NCBI GenBank assembly: GCA_017527945.1 | Contig: JAFXPL010000168.1 | Span: forward strand, 1 to 64,000 | Direction: 5' to 3' | Length of the DNA: 64,000 nucleotides | DNA from: Bacteroidales bacterium | Lineage (GTDB): Bacteria > Bacteroidota > Bacteroidia > Bacteroidales > WCHB1-69 | Shown here: in pieces, positions 36,095 through 43,792 of the stretch | Position numbering within the stretch: the first letter of the stretch is position 1 | How the letters are laid out: every line of letters begins with the position of its first letter | Made by a program: the position numbers and the translations under genes | The notes under the pieces: generated by a model | What the model was told of the DNA's origin: nothing | The model's database searches: none | What the model saw: only the letters and a program-made list of their open reading frames with translations

Positions 36095-36478
36095 TTATTC
36101 GTTTTCGTCCTTTTTCTCTTCGATTTTCTCCTCCTTTTTGGTGTCGTTCTTGGAGCTCAGGTCGGCCTCGTTGAAGGAGATAGCGGCTTTGTCAACCTCG
36201 ATGCGGACATCGCGGGAGATTTCAATGGTGAACGTGCGGTCCTTGATGTCCACGATTTTGCCATGGATGCCGCCGATGGTGACCACTTTGTCGCCTCTTT
36301 GCAGGCTGTTTCGTGCCTCTTCGATCTTCTTTTGTTTCTTCTGTTGCGGGCGAATCATGAAGAAGTAGAAGATGAGAATCATCAGGAGGAGGAAAATGAG
36401 CATGGAGGAACCGCCACCCATGCCGGATGCGGGGGCTGCGGATTCAGCTTGAAGCAAAGGTAAAAAAATGTTCAGCAT
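36095..36478 (-). CDS. yajC: preprotein translocase subunit YajC
   Basis: Small inner-membrane partner of SecDF. The 127 residues include one hydrophobic helix (about 25-43), followed by MIRPQQKKQKK, the family hallmark, and the RGDKVVTIGGIHGKI segment. The C-terminal tail is long and charged (K/E/D-rich) compared with enterobacterial YajC, as is common in Bacteroidota. It is two bases from the YbbR-like gene and 27 bases after the DUF1573 gene. Confidence 0.92.
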   Translation of the reverse strand: MLNIFLPLLQAESAAPASGMGGGSSMLIFLLLMILIFYFFMIRPQQKKQKKIEEARNSLQRGDKVVTIGGIHGKIVDIKDRTFTIEISRDVRIEVDKAAISFNEADLSSKNDTKKEEKIEEKKDENE

Positions 36479-36505
36479 AACTATAAGAATTTGATTTTTA
36501 ATTGT

Positions 36506-36973
36506 TTATTTGTTTGAAGAAACGTTGGCTGTGATTAAAAGGATGGTCTCGGCAGGATAGGTGTTCGCGCCTACGAGGATGCGTTTCTGCACTTTCCCTT
36601 TTTGTCCTTTCGAATCGAAAGTCACGGTGATTTCGCCGCTTTCACCCGGACGTATGGGTGCTTTTGGCGGTTGCGAGGTGGTGCACCCGCAAGTGGCTTC
36701 TGATGAGTAGATGATCAGGTTCGACTTGCCGGTGTTTTTGAACTTGAAGTTGTAGGTCAGGCGTTCGCCCTCTACCACATCTCCGAAATCGTATGTTTTG
36801 GTCTCAAAGCTGATAACGGGCATCTTTTTCGCGTCTTTGGCTGACAATCCATCCGCTGTTTGTGGAATATGGACGTCTTTGACCGAAAATTCACCTTCGT
36901 TGGCCGTTTTCTGGTGGCAAGAGGCCAGTACAAACGCCCCTGCTACCAGTAATATGCGAACTAAATTCTTCAT
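36506..36973 (-). CDS. DUF1573 lipoprotein
   Basis: A 155-residue lipoprotein with lipobox LASC and anchor C19. It carries a DUF1573 domain (about 55-150), an ASPM/SPD-2/Hydin-like beta sandwich, with the family stretch ATCGCTTSQPPKAPIRPGESGEI. In Bacteroidota such genes often lie beside yajC, but the role is unknown. The gap upstream to nusB contains a nine-unit octamer repeat. Confidence 0.85.
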   Translation of the reverse strand: MKNLVRILLVAGAFVLASCHQKTANEGEFSVKDVHIPQTADGLSAKDAKKMPVISFETKTYDFGDVVEGERLTYNFKFKNTGKSNLIIYSSEATCGCTTSQPPKAPIRPGESGEITVTFDSKGQKGKVQKRILVGANTYPAETILLITANVSSNK

Positions 36974-36986
36974 AATAAACCTCTAA

Positions 36987-37058
36987 ACTAATCTACTAAA
37001 CTACTAAACTACTAAACCACTAATCTACTAATCTACTAAACCACTAAACTACTAAACT
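36987..37058. repeat. nine tandem octamers (ACTAAACT type)
   Basis: Nine contiguous 8-bp units (ACTAATCT, ACTAAACT, ACTAAACC variants) run from the DUF1573 start region to the nusB stop. The last unit contributes two of the three bases of the nusB TAG codon (37057-37059). No spacers of the CRISPR kind are present. Confidence 0.85.
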
Positions 37059-38004
37059 AATTCTGGAAAAGTCCCCGTCCCGTCTTTACAATACGTCCGC
37101 TGTCACGTAAATCCACGATGAGTCGGTCAAGGATACCGTTGATGAACACCTTGCTTTTGTCGGAGCTATACCATTTGGCAATCTCGATGTATTCGTTCAA
37201 GGTGACTTTGATGGGAATGGAGGGGAATTCCAGCAATTCGCAGAGAGCCATCTGCATGAGCAGCATGTCCATTTGAATGACACGGTCGCGTTCCCAGTTT
37301 TGAAGCTTCTCCTCGATCATCCGGGTGTATTCTGCGGAATGTTCCAGCGTCTTGCGGAAAAGTTCGCGGCAGAATTGCTCGTCGTCGCTGTTCTTGAACA
37401 GTGAGTCGATGCGGCAGTCATCGCCTTTCGATTCCTTGAATTCCTTCACGTTTTGATAGAACATCAGCATCGCGTCGTTGTAATCGTCAATCCAATGGGT
37501 GTTTTTCTCGCCTAAGAACCAATGCAGCAGGTCGTTTTCGGCAAACACCTTTTCTATGATGTTCAACACGATTTGCTTGTCTTCTGCGTAATTGTTCTCG
37601 CGTGTCGTCATATAGACTTCATATTCCGGGAGTTGTTCGATTTCTCGGAACAGTTTTGCAATCAAGTCTTTCTCGTCCTCCCATGTGATGTGGTGCTTGG
37701 GCCAAAGGATTTTCAGGGTCTGGTTGTTCTCAATCTGCCGGATTACGAGGTTGTTCACGAACTTGGTGTTCGGGTTCAGGTCTTCTTCCGTCGGGTTGTA
37801 TTTCTCCTTCAGCCCCTCCATCTTTTTCATGCGGTAAAAGGCGATTTCGGGCAGCAGGGCAAAGAGCCAGAGAAAGAGTTCGTAGTTTCCCTTGACTGCC
37901 TTTATGAGGTCCGCCTCATAAAGGCGCACTTCCGCCTTTGGATTGGCGTTATAGGCATATAGCGCCTGCATGGTCTTGATTCGCAAATAATGGCGACTTA
38001 CCAT
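37057..38004 (-). CDS. nusB: transcription antitermination protein NusB (long form)
   Basis: NusB with NusE helps RNA polymerase read through rRNA operons. This 315-residue form is about twice the usual enterobacterial length, as in other Bacteroidota. The conserved NusB domain lies in the C-terminal half, with QMALCELLEFPSIPIKVTLNEYIEIAKWY and GILDRL. The N-terminal half is helical and charged. It heads the DUF1573-yajC-YbbR-coaE run and its stop codon lies in the octamer repeat. Confidence 0.92.
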   Translation of the reverse strand: MVSRHYLRIKTMQALYAYNANPKAEVRLYEADLIKAVKGNYELFLWLFALLPEIAFYRMKKMEGLKEKYNPTEEDLNPNTKFVNNLVIRQIENNQTLKILWPKHHITWEDEKDLIAKLFREIEQLPEYEVYMTTRENNYAEDKQIVLNIIEKVFAENDLLHWFLGEKNTHWIDDYNDAMLMFYQNVKEFKESKGDDCRIDSLFKNSDDEQFCRELFRKTLEHSAEYTRMIEEKLQNWERDRVIQMDMLLMQMALCELLEFPSIPIKVTLNEYIEIAKWYSSDKSKVFINGILDRLIVDLRDSGRIVKTGRGLFQN

Positions 38005-38036
38005 ATTAACTAATTGGGTTTAAAGTGGTTAAATTT

Positions 38037-38984
38037 CTATCTCAACGTGAAGAAACTTTCGCCGAGGAACTGGTCGTCGGTGTAGAGTTGCACACTGTAT
38101 TGTCCTTTGATGGCCTTGTCGTCAGACATCAAATCCCAGTTCAGGGTGATGTTCTCCGCCTTGTTGTTGTAGTTGACCACCGTTTTGCAGGAGTACTGCA
38201 GCCGTTGTCCGTTGTGGACGAAGGAATAGGTGTCGCCGGAGCCCATGGTGAGCACCTTTCCCGTTTCGGGGATGGCGATGCGGCAGTAGATGTTCACGGG
38301 GCCGGGCTCGATCAGGGAGTTTTCGCCCAGCATCAGGGTTGTCTTGATACGTTTCACCTTGTTGGCTTTCTCGGTTGGCTCTTCGGTGCCCTTGTTGCGC
38401 ACCAGGTAGCCGCCGCTCTTGATGTTGTAGGCCTTGAACGTGGCGGCGTTGCTGATTTTCTGTTCCAGGTCTTCGTTGGACTTCTGGATGGTGCGTGTCA
38501 CTTCACGCTCCTGTTCCAGCGTGGCCTTCACTTGCAGGTTTTCCTCCTTCAGGGCCTTGTTCTCTTGGTAGAGCTGGTCCATTTCCTTCACATATTCCTG
38601 TGAAATGTTCTGCAGACGGGCCAGTTGCTTCTTGATGCGGTTGTAGTCGGCTTGGGAGTTGATGAGTTTCTCGATTTCCTCCGCGCTGGCCATGATGATG
38701 CTGTCCTTCTCGCTCAGTTGGTCGGAAAGTTCGCCGTATTGCGCTTTGATGCGGTTGTGCTCCGCCAGCAGGGAGTCCAGTTCGCTCTGAAGCTCCGTGT
38801 TCTTGTTCTCCACCGCCGTGTAAGCCTTGTTCATGGTCGGTTTGGCGAAAAAGGCGAGGTAAATCGTGCTGCATAGGAATAATCCTGCTAATGCACCCAG
38901 GATAATCACCCATTTCTTCAAGGGGTTTTCTTGTTTGGCATTTTGATTCTGCCCTGAATAGTTCATTGAACTCGTGGTTTCCAT
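38037..38984 (-). CDS. coiled-coil membrane-anchored protein of unknown function
   Basis: A 315-residue protein with a short cytoplasmic tail, one transmembrane helix (about 25-46), a long coiled coil (about 58-190), and a strand-rich C-terminal domain (about 200-315). The topology (one helix, then coil, then periplasmic domain) resembles proteins that reach across the periplasm. I do not recognise the C-terminal fold. It lies 32 bases upstream of nusB on the same strand. Confidence 0.65.
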   Translation of the reverse strand: METTSSMNYSGQNQNAKQENPLKKWVIILGALAGLFLCSTIYLAFFAKPTMNKAYTAVENKNTELQSELDSLLAEHNRIKAQYGELSDQLSEKDSIIMASAEEIEKLINSQADYNRIKKQLARLQNISQEYVKEMDQLYQENKALKEENLQVKATLEQEREVTRTIQKSNEDLEQKISNAATFKAYNIKSGGYLVRNKGTEEPTEKANKVKRIKTTLMLGENSLIEPGPVNIYCRIAIPETGKVLTMGSGDTYSFVHNGQRLQYSCKTVVNYNNKAENITLNWDLMSDDKAIKGQYSVQLYTDDQFLGESFFTLR

Positions 38985-39058
38985 ATTTGCTGTTTTTTAT
39001 TTTTCGAATCGGGATAACGACTTTTTCTCCTAAAAATTTTATCGTCGCGTTATTTTAA

Positions 39059-40708
39059 TTAAAGTTGGAGCCTCAACTCCTTTGGCAGATAGAACGTGTT
39101 GGTCTTGTCCATATACACAATCACGGAATTCAAGTCAACACGTTTGTTGTTCACTGTCACATAGTTGGCATAGCTGTCGGCGACCAGGGTGTTTCGTTTG
39201 TTCTTGACTGTCAGCCGCCGGTTGTATTTGTCGATGCTGTCGATGCGGATGTCGTAGCCGTCGAATACCTTGTGGTGATCGGCGTAGATGTCCTCGGTCA
39301 GTTGGTCCATCTGGTTGGTCAGCCCCATTTGGCGACAGATGTAGTTGTAGATGTCGATGTTGGTCGGAACGCCTGTGAGAATGTCGTTTTGTGGGTGGTA
39401 CATGGCCAGGAAGACGTTTTCGATGGTGTGCCCGAAGGTTGTGAAGCCGAAGTAGGTGCGGTTGTACAGCACTTGACTGAGCATTTTGCATAAGGAGAGG
39501 TTGTTTTTTCGGTTCTCTTTCGGCATGGAGGATTTGTCGTAGTCGCTTGCAGTGGAGAGATAGGTGATTTCAGCCGGTTGCGGAGTGAAACCGAAATAGG
39601 TCTCAAAGAGTTGTGGCCATTCGGTGGTGTCGGCCTTTTTGAGTTTCTCGCCCATGGTCCAGTTCGACAGTTTGTAGTTGTCGATGGGGCTCATGAGCTG
39701 TTTCAGCGAGAGTTTGTCGTATCCGTCGTGGACGGCCTTGGCATTGCCGATGGTGACGGCACCGGTGCCGTGGTCGGGCACAATCACGATGGCGGTTTCG
39801 CCGTTCTCCTTGGCGAAGCGGAACGCCTCGGCGCAGGCCTTGTCGAATTCCAGGAACTCGATCAGGGCGTTTTTCGCGTCATTGTCGTGGGCGGCCCAGT
39901 CCACCTTGCTGCCTTCCACCATGAGGAAGAAGCCGTTGGGGTTCTGGGAGAGCAGGCTGATGGCTTTGCGGGTCATTTCTGACAGCGAGGGTGTCTCCTT
40001 CGGGTCTGACTCCAGCCAGTAGGGCATGGAGGATTCACCGAACAATGCCCAGACAGGGGCTTTTGTACAATTTCTAAAACCTTGAATATCATTAAGATAT
40101 ATGCTATATCCTTCTCTTTTCAAGTCTTCTTGGTAGTTGTCTTTCAAATAGTTGACACCGCCGCCCATCACCACGTCAAGATGGTTGTGGACCATTTGCG
40201 GGATGATGACGCTGTAGCGGCTGCGCTTGTAGGTGTGGGCGGAGCAGTCGGCGGGCGTGGCGTGCGGGAACTCGCAGGTGAACACCAGTCCGGTGGATTT
40301 GTGTTGCAGGATTTTGGCGGCTTCCAGCACGGTGGATAGCGGTTGGTAGGCGCGTGCGGCATCCACGGGCACCAGGTCGTGGTCGGTGGCTACGGGGTAG
40401 GTGGAGATGAACCCCGATTGCGAGGGCATTCCCGAAACGTAGCAGGAGGTCGTTGGCGCGGAGTCCCCGATGGGCGCATCCGACGAGTGCGTGCGCACCA
40501 GTCCGCAGATATAGGGGTCGATGCTGAGGGTGGTTTGGGTGGAGTCGAGATAGGTCTGGTACCAGCGTGCGGCGGACAGCAGGCTCGTGGAGGTGCCATC
40601 CGTGATCAGCAATATCACGTTTTTGATGGGCTTAGGTTGTGCTGCTGTGCATAAGACACTGATAGTTAATGTGATATAAAGAACGAAACGTTTCATTTTT
40701 TTTCTCAT
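39059..40708 (-). CDS. secreted alkaline phosphatase
   Basis: A metal-dependent phosphomonoesterase of 549 residues with signal sequence. Metal and nucleophile sites are intact: D37 (LITDGTS), D82 and the nucleophile S83 in GDSAPTT, and later KVDWAAHDND and VPDHGTGAV. Start: ATG 40708 or 40696; the promoter leaves only a few leader bases for the first, so 40696 is also plausible. It should act in the periplasm to free phosphate. It is separated from ispF by a strong hairpin. Confidence 0.9.
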   Translation of the reverse strand: MRKKMKRFVLYITLTISVLCTAAQPKPIKNVILLITDGTSTSLLSAARWYQTYLDSTQTTLSIDPYICGLVRTHSSDAPIGDSAPTTSCYVSGMPSQSGFISTYPVATDHDLVPVDAARAYQPLSTVLEAAKILQHKSTGLVFTCEFPHATPADCSAHTYKRSRYSVIIPQMVHNHLDVVMGGGVNYLKDNYQEDLKREGYSIYLNDIQGFRNCTKAPVWALFGESSMPYWLESDPKETPSLSEMTRKAISLLSQNPNGFFLMVEGSKVDWAAHDNDAKNALIEFLEFDKACAEAFRFAKENGETAIVIVPDHGTGAVTIGNAKAVHDGYDKLSLKQLMSPIDNYKLSNWTMGEKLKKADTTEWPQLFETYFGFTPQPAEITYLSTASDYDKSSMPKENRKNNLSLCKMLSQVLYNRTYFGFTTFGHTIENVFLAMYHPQNDILTGVPTNIDIYNYICRQMGLTNQMDQLTEDIYADHHKVFDGYDIRIDSIDKYNRRLTVKNKRNTLVADSYANYVTVNNKRVDLNSVIVYMDKTNTFYLPKELRLQL

Positions 40709-40718
40709 TTTAAAACGC

Positions 40719-40727
40719 GCAAAGGTA
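40719..40727 (-). promoter_or_regulatory. -7 promoter element of alkaline phosphatase
   Basis: On the minus strand this reads TACCTTTGC, 11 bases upstream of the first ATG and 23 bases upstream of the second. Confidence 0.6.
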
Positions 40728-40741
40728 CATAAAATATGAAT

Positions 40742-40767
40742 ACCTGCGAAACAGATTTTTCGCAGGT
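40742..40767 (-). terminator. hairpin downstream of ispF
   Basis: ACCTGCGAAA (40742-40751) pairs perfectly with TTTCGCAGGT (40758-40767) around a six-base loop. It lies between the ispF stop and the alkaline phosphatase promoter on the minus strand, so it likely ends ispF transcription. The following bases are AT-rich rather than a pure T tract. A second GGGGGC/GCCCCC pairing (40803-40832) lies right at the ispF stop. Confidence 0.55.
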
Positions 40768-40831
40768 AAGTGATGCTTGCGGGGATTGCCTTTATGGTAT
40801 GAGGGGGCGGGCTTGGGGATGCTGTTGCCCC

Positions 40832-41314
40832 CTATTGTTTTCGCAACGTGACGGCGGCGACGGCGGCGATGCCTTCGCCCGCACCGGTGAAGCCCATCTT
40901 CTCGTTGGTCTTGGCCTTTACGGCGATATTTTCGGGATTCGTTTGCAGTAATTCCGATAGTTTTGTCACCATGTCATCAATGTAGGGTTTCATTTTGGGT
41001 TTTTCCAAGACAAGGGTGCAGTCCAAATTGTTGACTTGCCACCCTCGGGAGGTCATCAGTTCCATCACTTTGGTCAGCAGAACGGTGCTGTCCGCATTTT
41101 TCCAGGTGCTGTCGGTGTCGGGGAACCAGGTGCCGATGTCTTTGAGGCCGGCGGCGCCGAGAAGTGCGTCGCAGACGGCATGGATAAGCACATCGCCGTC
41201 GGAATGGGCGGCCAATCCCAGTTCGTAGGGTATAGCAATGCCCCCGATGACCAATGGTCTGTCGGGGGCAAATCTATGGGAGTCGTAGCCGAAGCCTACT
41301 CTGAAGTCAACCAT
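40832..41314 (-). CDS. ispF: 2-C-methyl-D-erythritol 2,4-cyclodiphosphate synthase
   Basis: Fifth enzyme of the non-mevalonate (MEP) isoprenoid pathway. The 160 residues are of normal length. Metal ligands D11, H13 (GYDSH) and H45 are present, with AHSDGDVLIHAVCDALLGA following. The C-terminal KAKTNEKMGFTGAGEGIAA is the family signature. It is 13 bases downstream of porV on the same strand, an unrelated function but possibly one transcript. Confidence 0.95.
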   Translation of the reverse strand: MVDFRVGFGYDSHRFAPDRPLVIGGIAIPYELGLAAHSDGDVLIHAVCDALLGAAGLKDIGTWFPDTDSTWKNADSTVLLTKVMELMTSRGWQVNNLDCTLVLEKPKMKPYIDDMVTKLSELLQTNPENIAVKAKTNEKMGFTGAGEGIAAVAAVTLRKQ

Positions 41315-41327
41315 ATTATATTGTCGC

Positions 41328-42575
41328 TTAGTTCAGTCGTCCTTGCTGCTTGATTTCGTTCTTGTTGGCAGAGACGAAGTCGAAATTCAGCGTGAAGCGC
41401 AGGGTGTTGGCCAGCGGGTGGTATTGTTTGGTGGCGACCAGATAGGAGACATCGATGCCGAAGATGCTGTATTTGATACCGGCGCCGAGGGAGAGGAACT
41501 GGCGGTTGCCTTTGTACTGGCTTTCGTGGAAATAGCCGAGGCGCACGAAGAAGAGGTTGCGGTAGCTGTATTCGGCACCGAGGGCCCACATCACCTCCTG
41601 CATCTCCTCCTTGAAACCGCCGGGGGCGTCGTAGAAGGACTGGATCATGCCTTGGGGCACGGAAACATCGGGGTTCATACCGTAGGCGATAATCGGGTCG
41701 CCGGCGGCATTATACTCGATGCGTCCGGAGCTGTCTGTTTGGTAAACCGGGTTGGTCGGCACCAGCAGTTTGTTGATTTCACCGTTGATGGCCAGCTTGT
41801 TGTAGCTGTCGAAGTCCATTTCATAGCCGATACCTAACTTGAGGTTGGTGGGCAGGAAGTCGCGGCGCAGCGTTCCGGAAGAGTAGGACATTTTGTTGCC
41901 CATGTTGGAAATGCACAAACCGGCGCGCAACGTGCTGTTGTTCATGCCCTTCACATCGAAATCCTGTTCGTAGAAGAGGGAGAGGTCGGCAGCGCCGGCC
42001 AGACCGGCTTTGGTCTCCTCGCCGGCCACGAACTGGCCAGCCGTCAGGTTGGAATAGATGAAGCGCGGGGTAATGGCGATGGACAGCTGGTCGATCAGTT
42101 TGCGGGAGTAGGTGAAGTCGATGGCAAATTCGTTGGGATTCTGGTTGCTGATGAATTCACCGTATTCATCCATAAAGGCGATGTCGCCCAAGGAGAAATA
42201 GCGCAGGGAGGCGGCAATGGCATCCATGTCCGTGATGCGCCAATAACCCGTAAGATAGGCCAAGTTAATATCGTTTACCAAATGTTTCAGCCAGGGGCTA
42301 TAGGAAATGCTGAAGCCGAATTTGTTCTCATTGAAGACATATTTGGCGGGGTTGTAGCTTTGGGAGTTGACATCGGCGGAGGTGGCGCATCCAATGTCAC
42401 CCATGGCACCTGCACGGCTGTCAGGGGCGATGGAGAGGAACGGCACAGCCGTGGTAATGGCATTCAAAGTTTGCCCGAGCGGGTTGACGCCATTGCTTTG
42501 GCCACTATTCTGTGCTCGTAGTTGTGTCGTAAAAAAAAGAAGGATGATAGAAACTAAAGCGATTGTTTTTCTCAT
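41328..42575 (-). CDS. porV: type IX secretion outer-membrane protein PorV (LptO)
   Basis: An FadL-like beta-barrel that works with the type IX secretion machinery, passing substrates from the SprA channel to the PorU sortase. It has 415 residues from the ATG at 42575, with signal peptide MRKTIALVSIILLFFTTQLRAQ. The hallmark FLSIAPDSRAGAMGD near 48 and NSQSYNPAKYVF after it match PorV closely. Strand-rich sequence follows to the C-terminus. It implies the organism exports CTD proteins through type IX secretion. The partner porU is not in the window. Confidence 0.92.
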   Translation of the reverse strand: MRKTIALVSIILLFFTTQLRAQNSGQSNGVNPLGQTLNAITTAVPFLSIAPDSRAGAMGDIGCATSADVNSQSYNPAKYVFNENKFGFSISYSPWLKHLVNDINLAYLTGYWRITDMDAIAASLRYFSLGDIAFMDEYGEFISNQNPNEFAIDFTYSRKLIDQLSIAITPRFIYSNLTAGQFVAGEETKAGLAGAADLSLFYEQDFDVKGMNNSTLRAGLCISNMGNKMSYSSGTLRRDFLPTNLKLGIGYEMDFDSYNKLAINGEINKLLVPTNPVYQTDSSGRIEYNAAGDPIIAYGMNPDVSVPQGMIQSFYDAPGGFKEEMQEVMWALGAEYSYRNLFFVRLGYFHESQYKGNRQFLSLGAGIKYSIFGIDVSYLVATKQYHPLANTLRFTLNFDFVSANKNEIKQQGRLN

Positions 42576-42716
42576 AAGTAGCTTATCGTTTTTGATTGTT
42601 ATTAAATTCTCTAAATATCTTTTCAAAAAAATATCAGCTTTAACGATGATCAAAGGTTTTTATTATGTGGTATGAAAAAAAATTTTTTTCTAATTGATTT
42701 TAAACAAGTGTTTGAT

Positions 42717-43682
42717 TTACTTGATTTTACTAATTTTCTCCCATTCTTCATCAGGTAATTTGGCTCCCACATATTCAATAAGTCTTGCCGAAAGGTAGGA
42801 TGCTATGTCGCCGGAGCGCTGGGCGTTGTAGCCGTTCACAAGGCCGTAGAGGAAGCCGGAGGCATAGATGTCGCCGGCGCCGGTGGTGTCGATGCGTCGC
42901 GCGTCAACGGGGGCGATGACGGTGACTTCCCCGTTCATTTTGACCAAGGAACCGTCTTTCCCGATTTTCACGATGGCAACGGGACAATATTCGGAGAGTG
43001 CGTGCAGCGCATCCGTACCTTCCTTGCCGGTAAAGGCTTTGGCCTCTTCCTCATTGGCGAAAATGATGTCCACATAGTCGTGAAGCAGCATTTTCACGAA
43101 GTCCAGGTTGGATTCGATGAGGTTGTAGCTGGCCATGTCCATGGAAATTTGCAGTCCATGCGCTTTCGCCGCCTTACACACCGACAGGATGAGGTCATGG
43201 TTAAAGATAAGGTATCCTTCAATATGTATTATATCGTAGTTCCCAAACAGCTGCGTGTCGATTTGGTCGGGCTGCATGGTGGCGGCGGCACCGAGGTAGG
43301 TAGCGAAGGTGCGTTCGGCGTTCGGGGAGATGAAGGTGATGGCGACGCCGGTGTCTTCATCCGTGTTGATGAGGTGCGGAATCACGCCGAAGCGTTCGCA
43401 CTCTTGGCGGAAAAGCCGTCCGAGGTCGTCGTTGCCCACTTTCCCGATGTAGCCGGAGGCGGCACCGAGGCGTGCGAGTCCGTGCATGGTGTTGGAAGTG
43501 GATCCGCCGGTGGCCATGGCCTGGGGCATTCCGGCGATGATTTCGAGGATTTCGCGTTTGCGCTGGGCATCAATCATCTCCATGCCCCCCTTGAGCAAAT
43601 CCAAACGGTTGAGAATCTCGTCGTTGTCGATGTGCACCAATATGTCAACCAAGGCATTGCCGATTCCGAGTATCTTCTTCAT
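42717..43682 (-). CDS. PfkB-family sugar/adenosine kinase
   Basis: A 321-residue ribokinase-fold kinase. The start MKKILGIGNALVDILVHIDND and the GGSTSNTMHGLARLG motif (59-73) resemble adenosine kinases of the family. The anion-hole DTTGAGD (265-271) contains the catalytic base D271. The ATG at 43682 is preferred over an upstream non-ATG start. Substrate is likely adenosine or another nucleoside, which fits the phosphorylase and transporter in the window, but a sugar such as ribose or fructose is not excluded. Confidence 0.85.
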   Translation of the reverse strand: MKKILGIGNALVDILVHIDNDEILNRLDLLKGGMEMIDAQRKREILEIIAGMPQAMATGGSTSNTMHGLARLGAASGYIGKVGNDDLGRLFRQECERFGVIPHLINTDEDTGVAITFISPNAERTFATYLGAAATMQPDQIDTQLFGNYDIIHIEGYLIFNHDLILSVCKAAKAHGLQISMDMASYNLIESNLDFVKMLLHDYVDIIFANEEEAKAFTGKEGTDALHALSEYCPVAIVKIGKDGSLVKMNGEVTVIAPVDARRIDTTGAGDIYASGFLYGLVNGYNAQRSGDIASYLSARLIEYVGAKLPDEEWEKISKIK

Positions 43683-43726
43683 ATAGTGACTTTTATCAAT
43701 GTTTGTCCATTTATAAAAATAGGGCG

Positions 43727-43735
43727 GCAAAGATA
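43727..43735 (-). promoter_or_regulatory. -7 promoter element of the PfkB kinase gene
   Basis: On the minus strand this reads TATCTTTGC, 45 bases upstream of the ATG at 43682. Confidence 0.6.
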
Positions 43736-43763
43736 GAATTTTTCCGTGAATGAAGAAATATTT

Positions 43764-43772
43764 TATCTTTGC
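43764..43772 (+). promoter_or_regulatory. -7 promoter element of the first GH97 gene
   Basis: TATCTTTGC lies 20 bases upstream of the ATG at 43793. The PfkB promoter faces the other way 28 bases to the left. Confidence 0.6.
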
Positions 43773-43792
43773 CGTTTCAAAATCTTGTTGCT

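Noticed and set aside
36987..37058. possible CRISPR array at the octamer repeats
   Set aside because: Units are contiguous 8-mers with no unique spacers and no cas genes nearby.
39059..40708. alkaline phosphatase lacking its nucleophile
   Set aside because: The motif GDSAPTT differs from the enterobacterial one but keeps the Asp-Ser-Ala core (D82, S83), so the enzyme looks intact.
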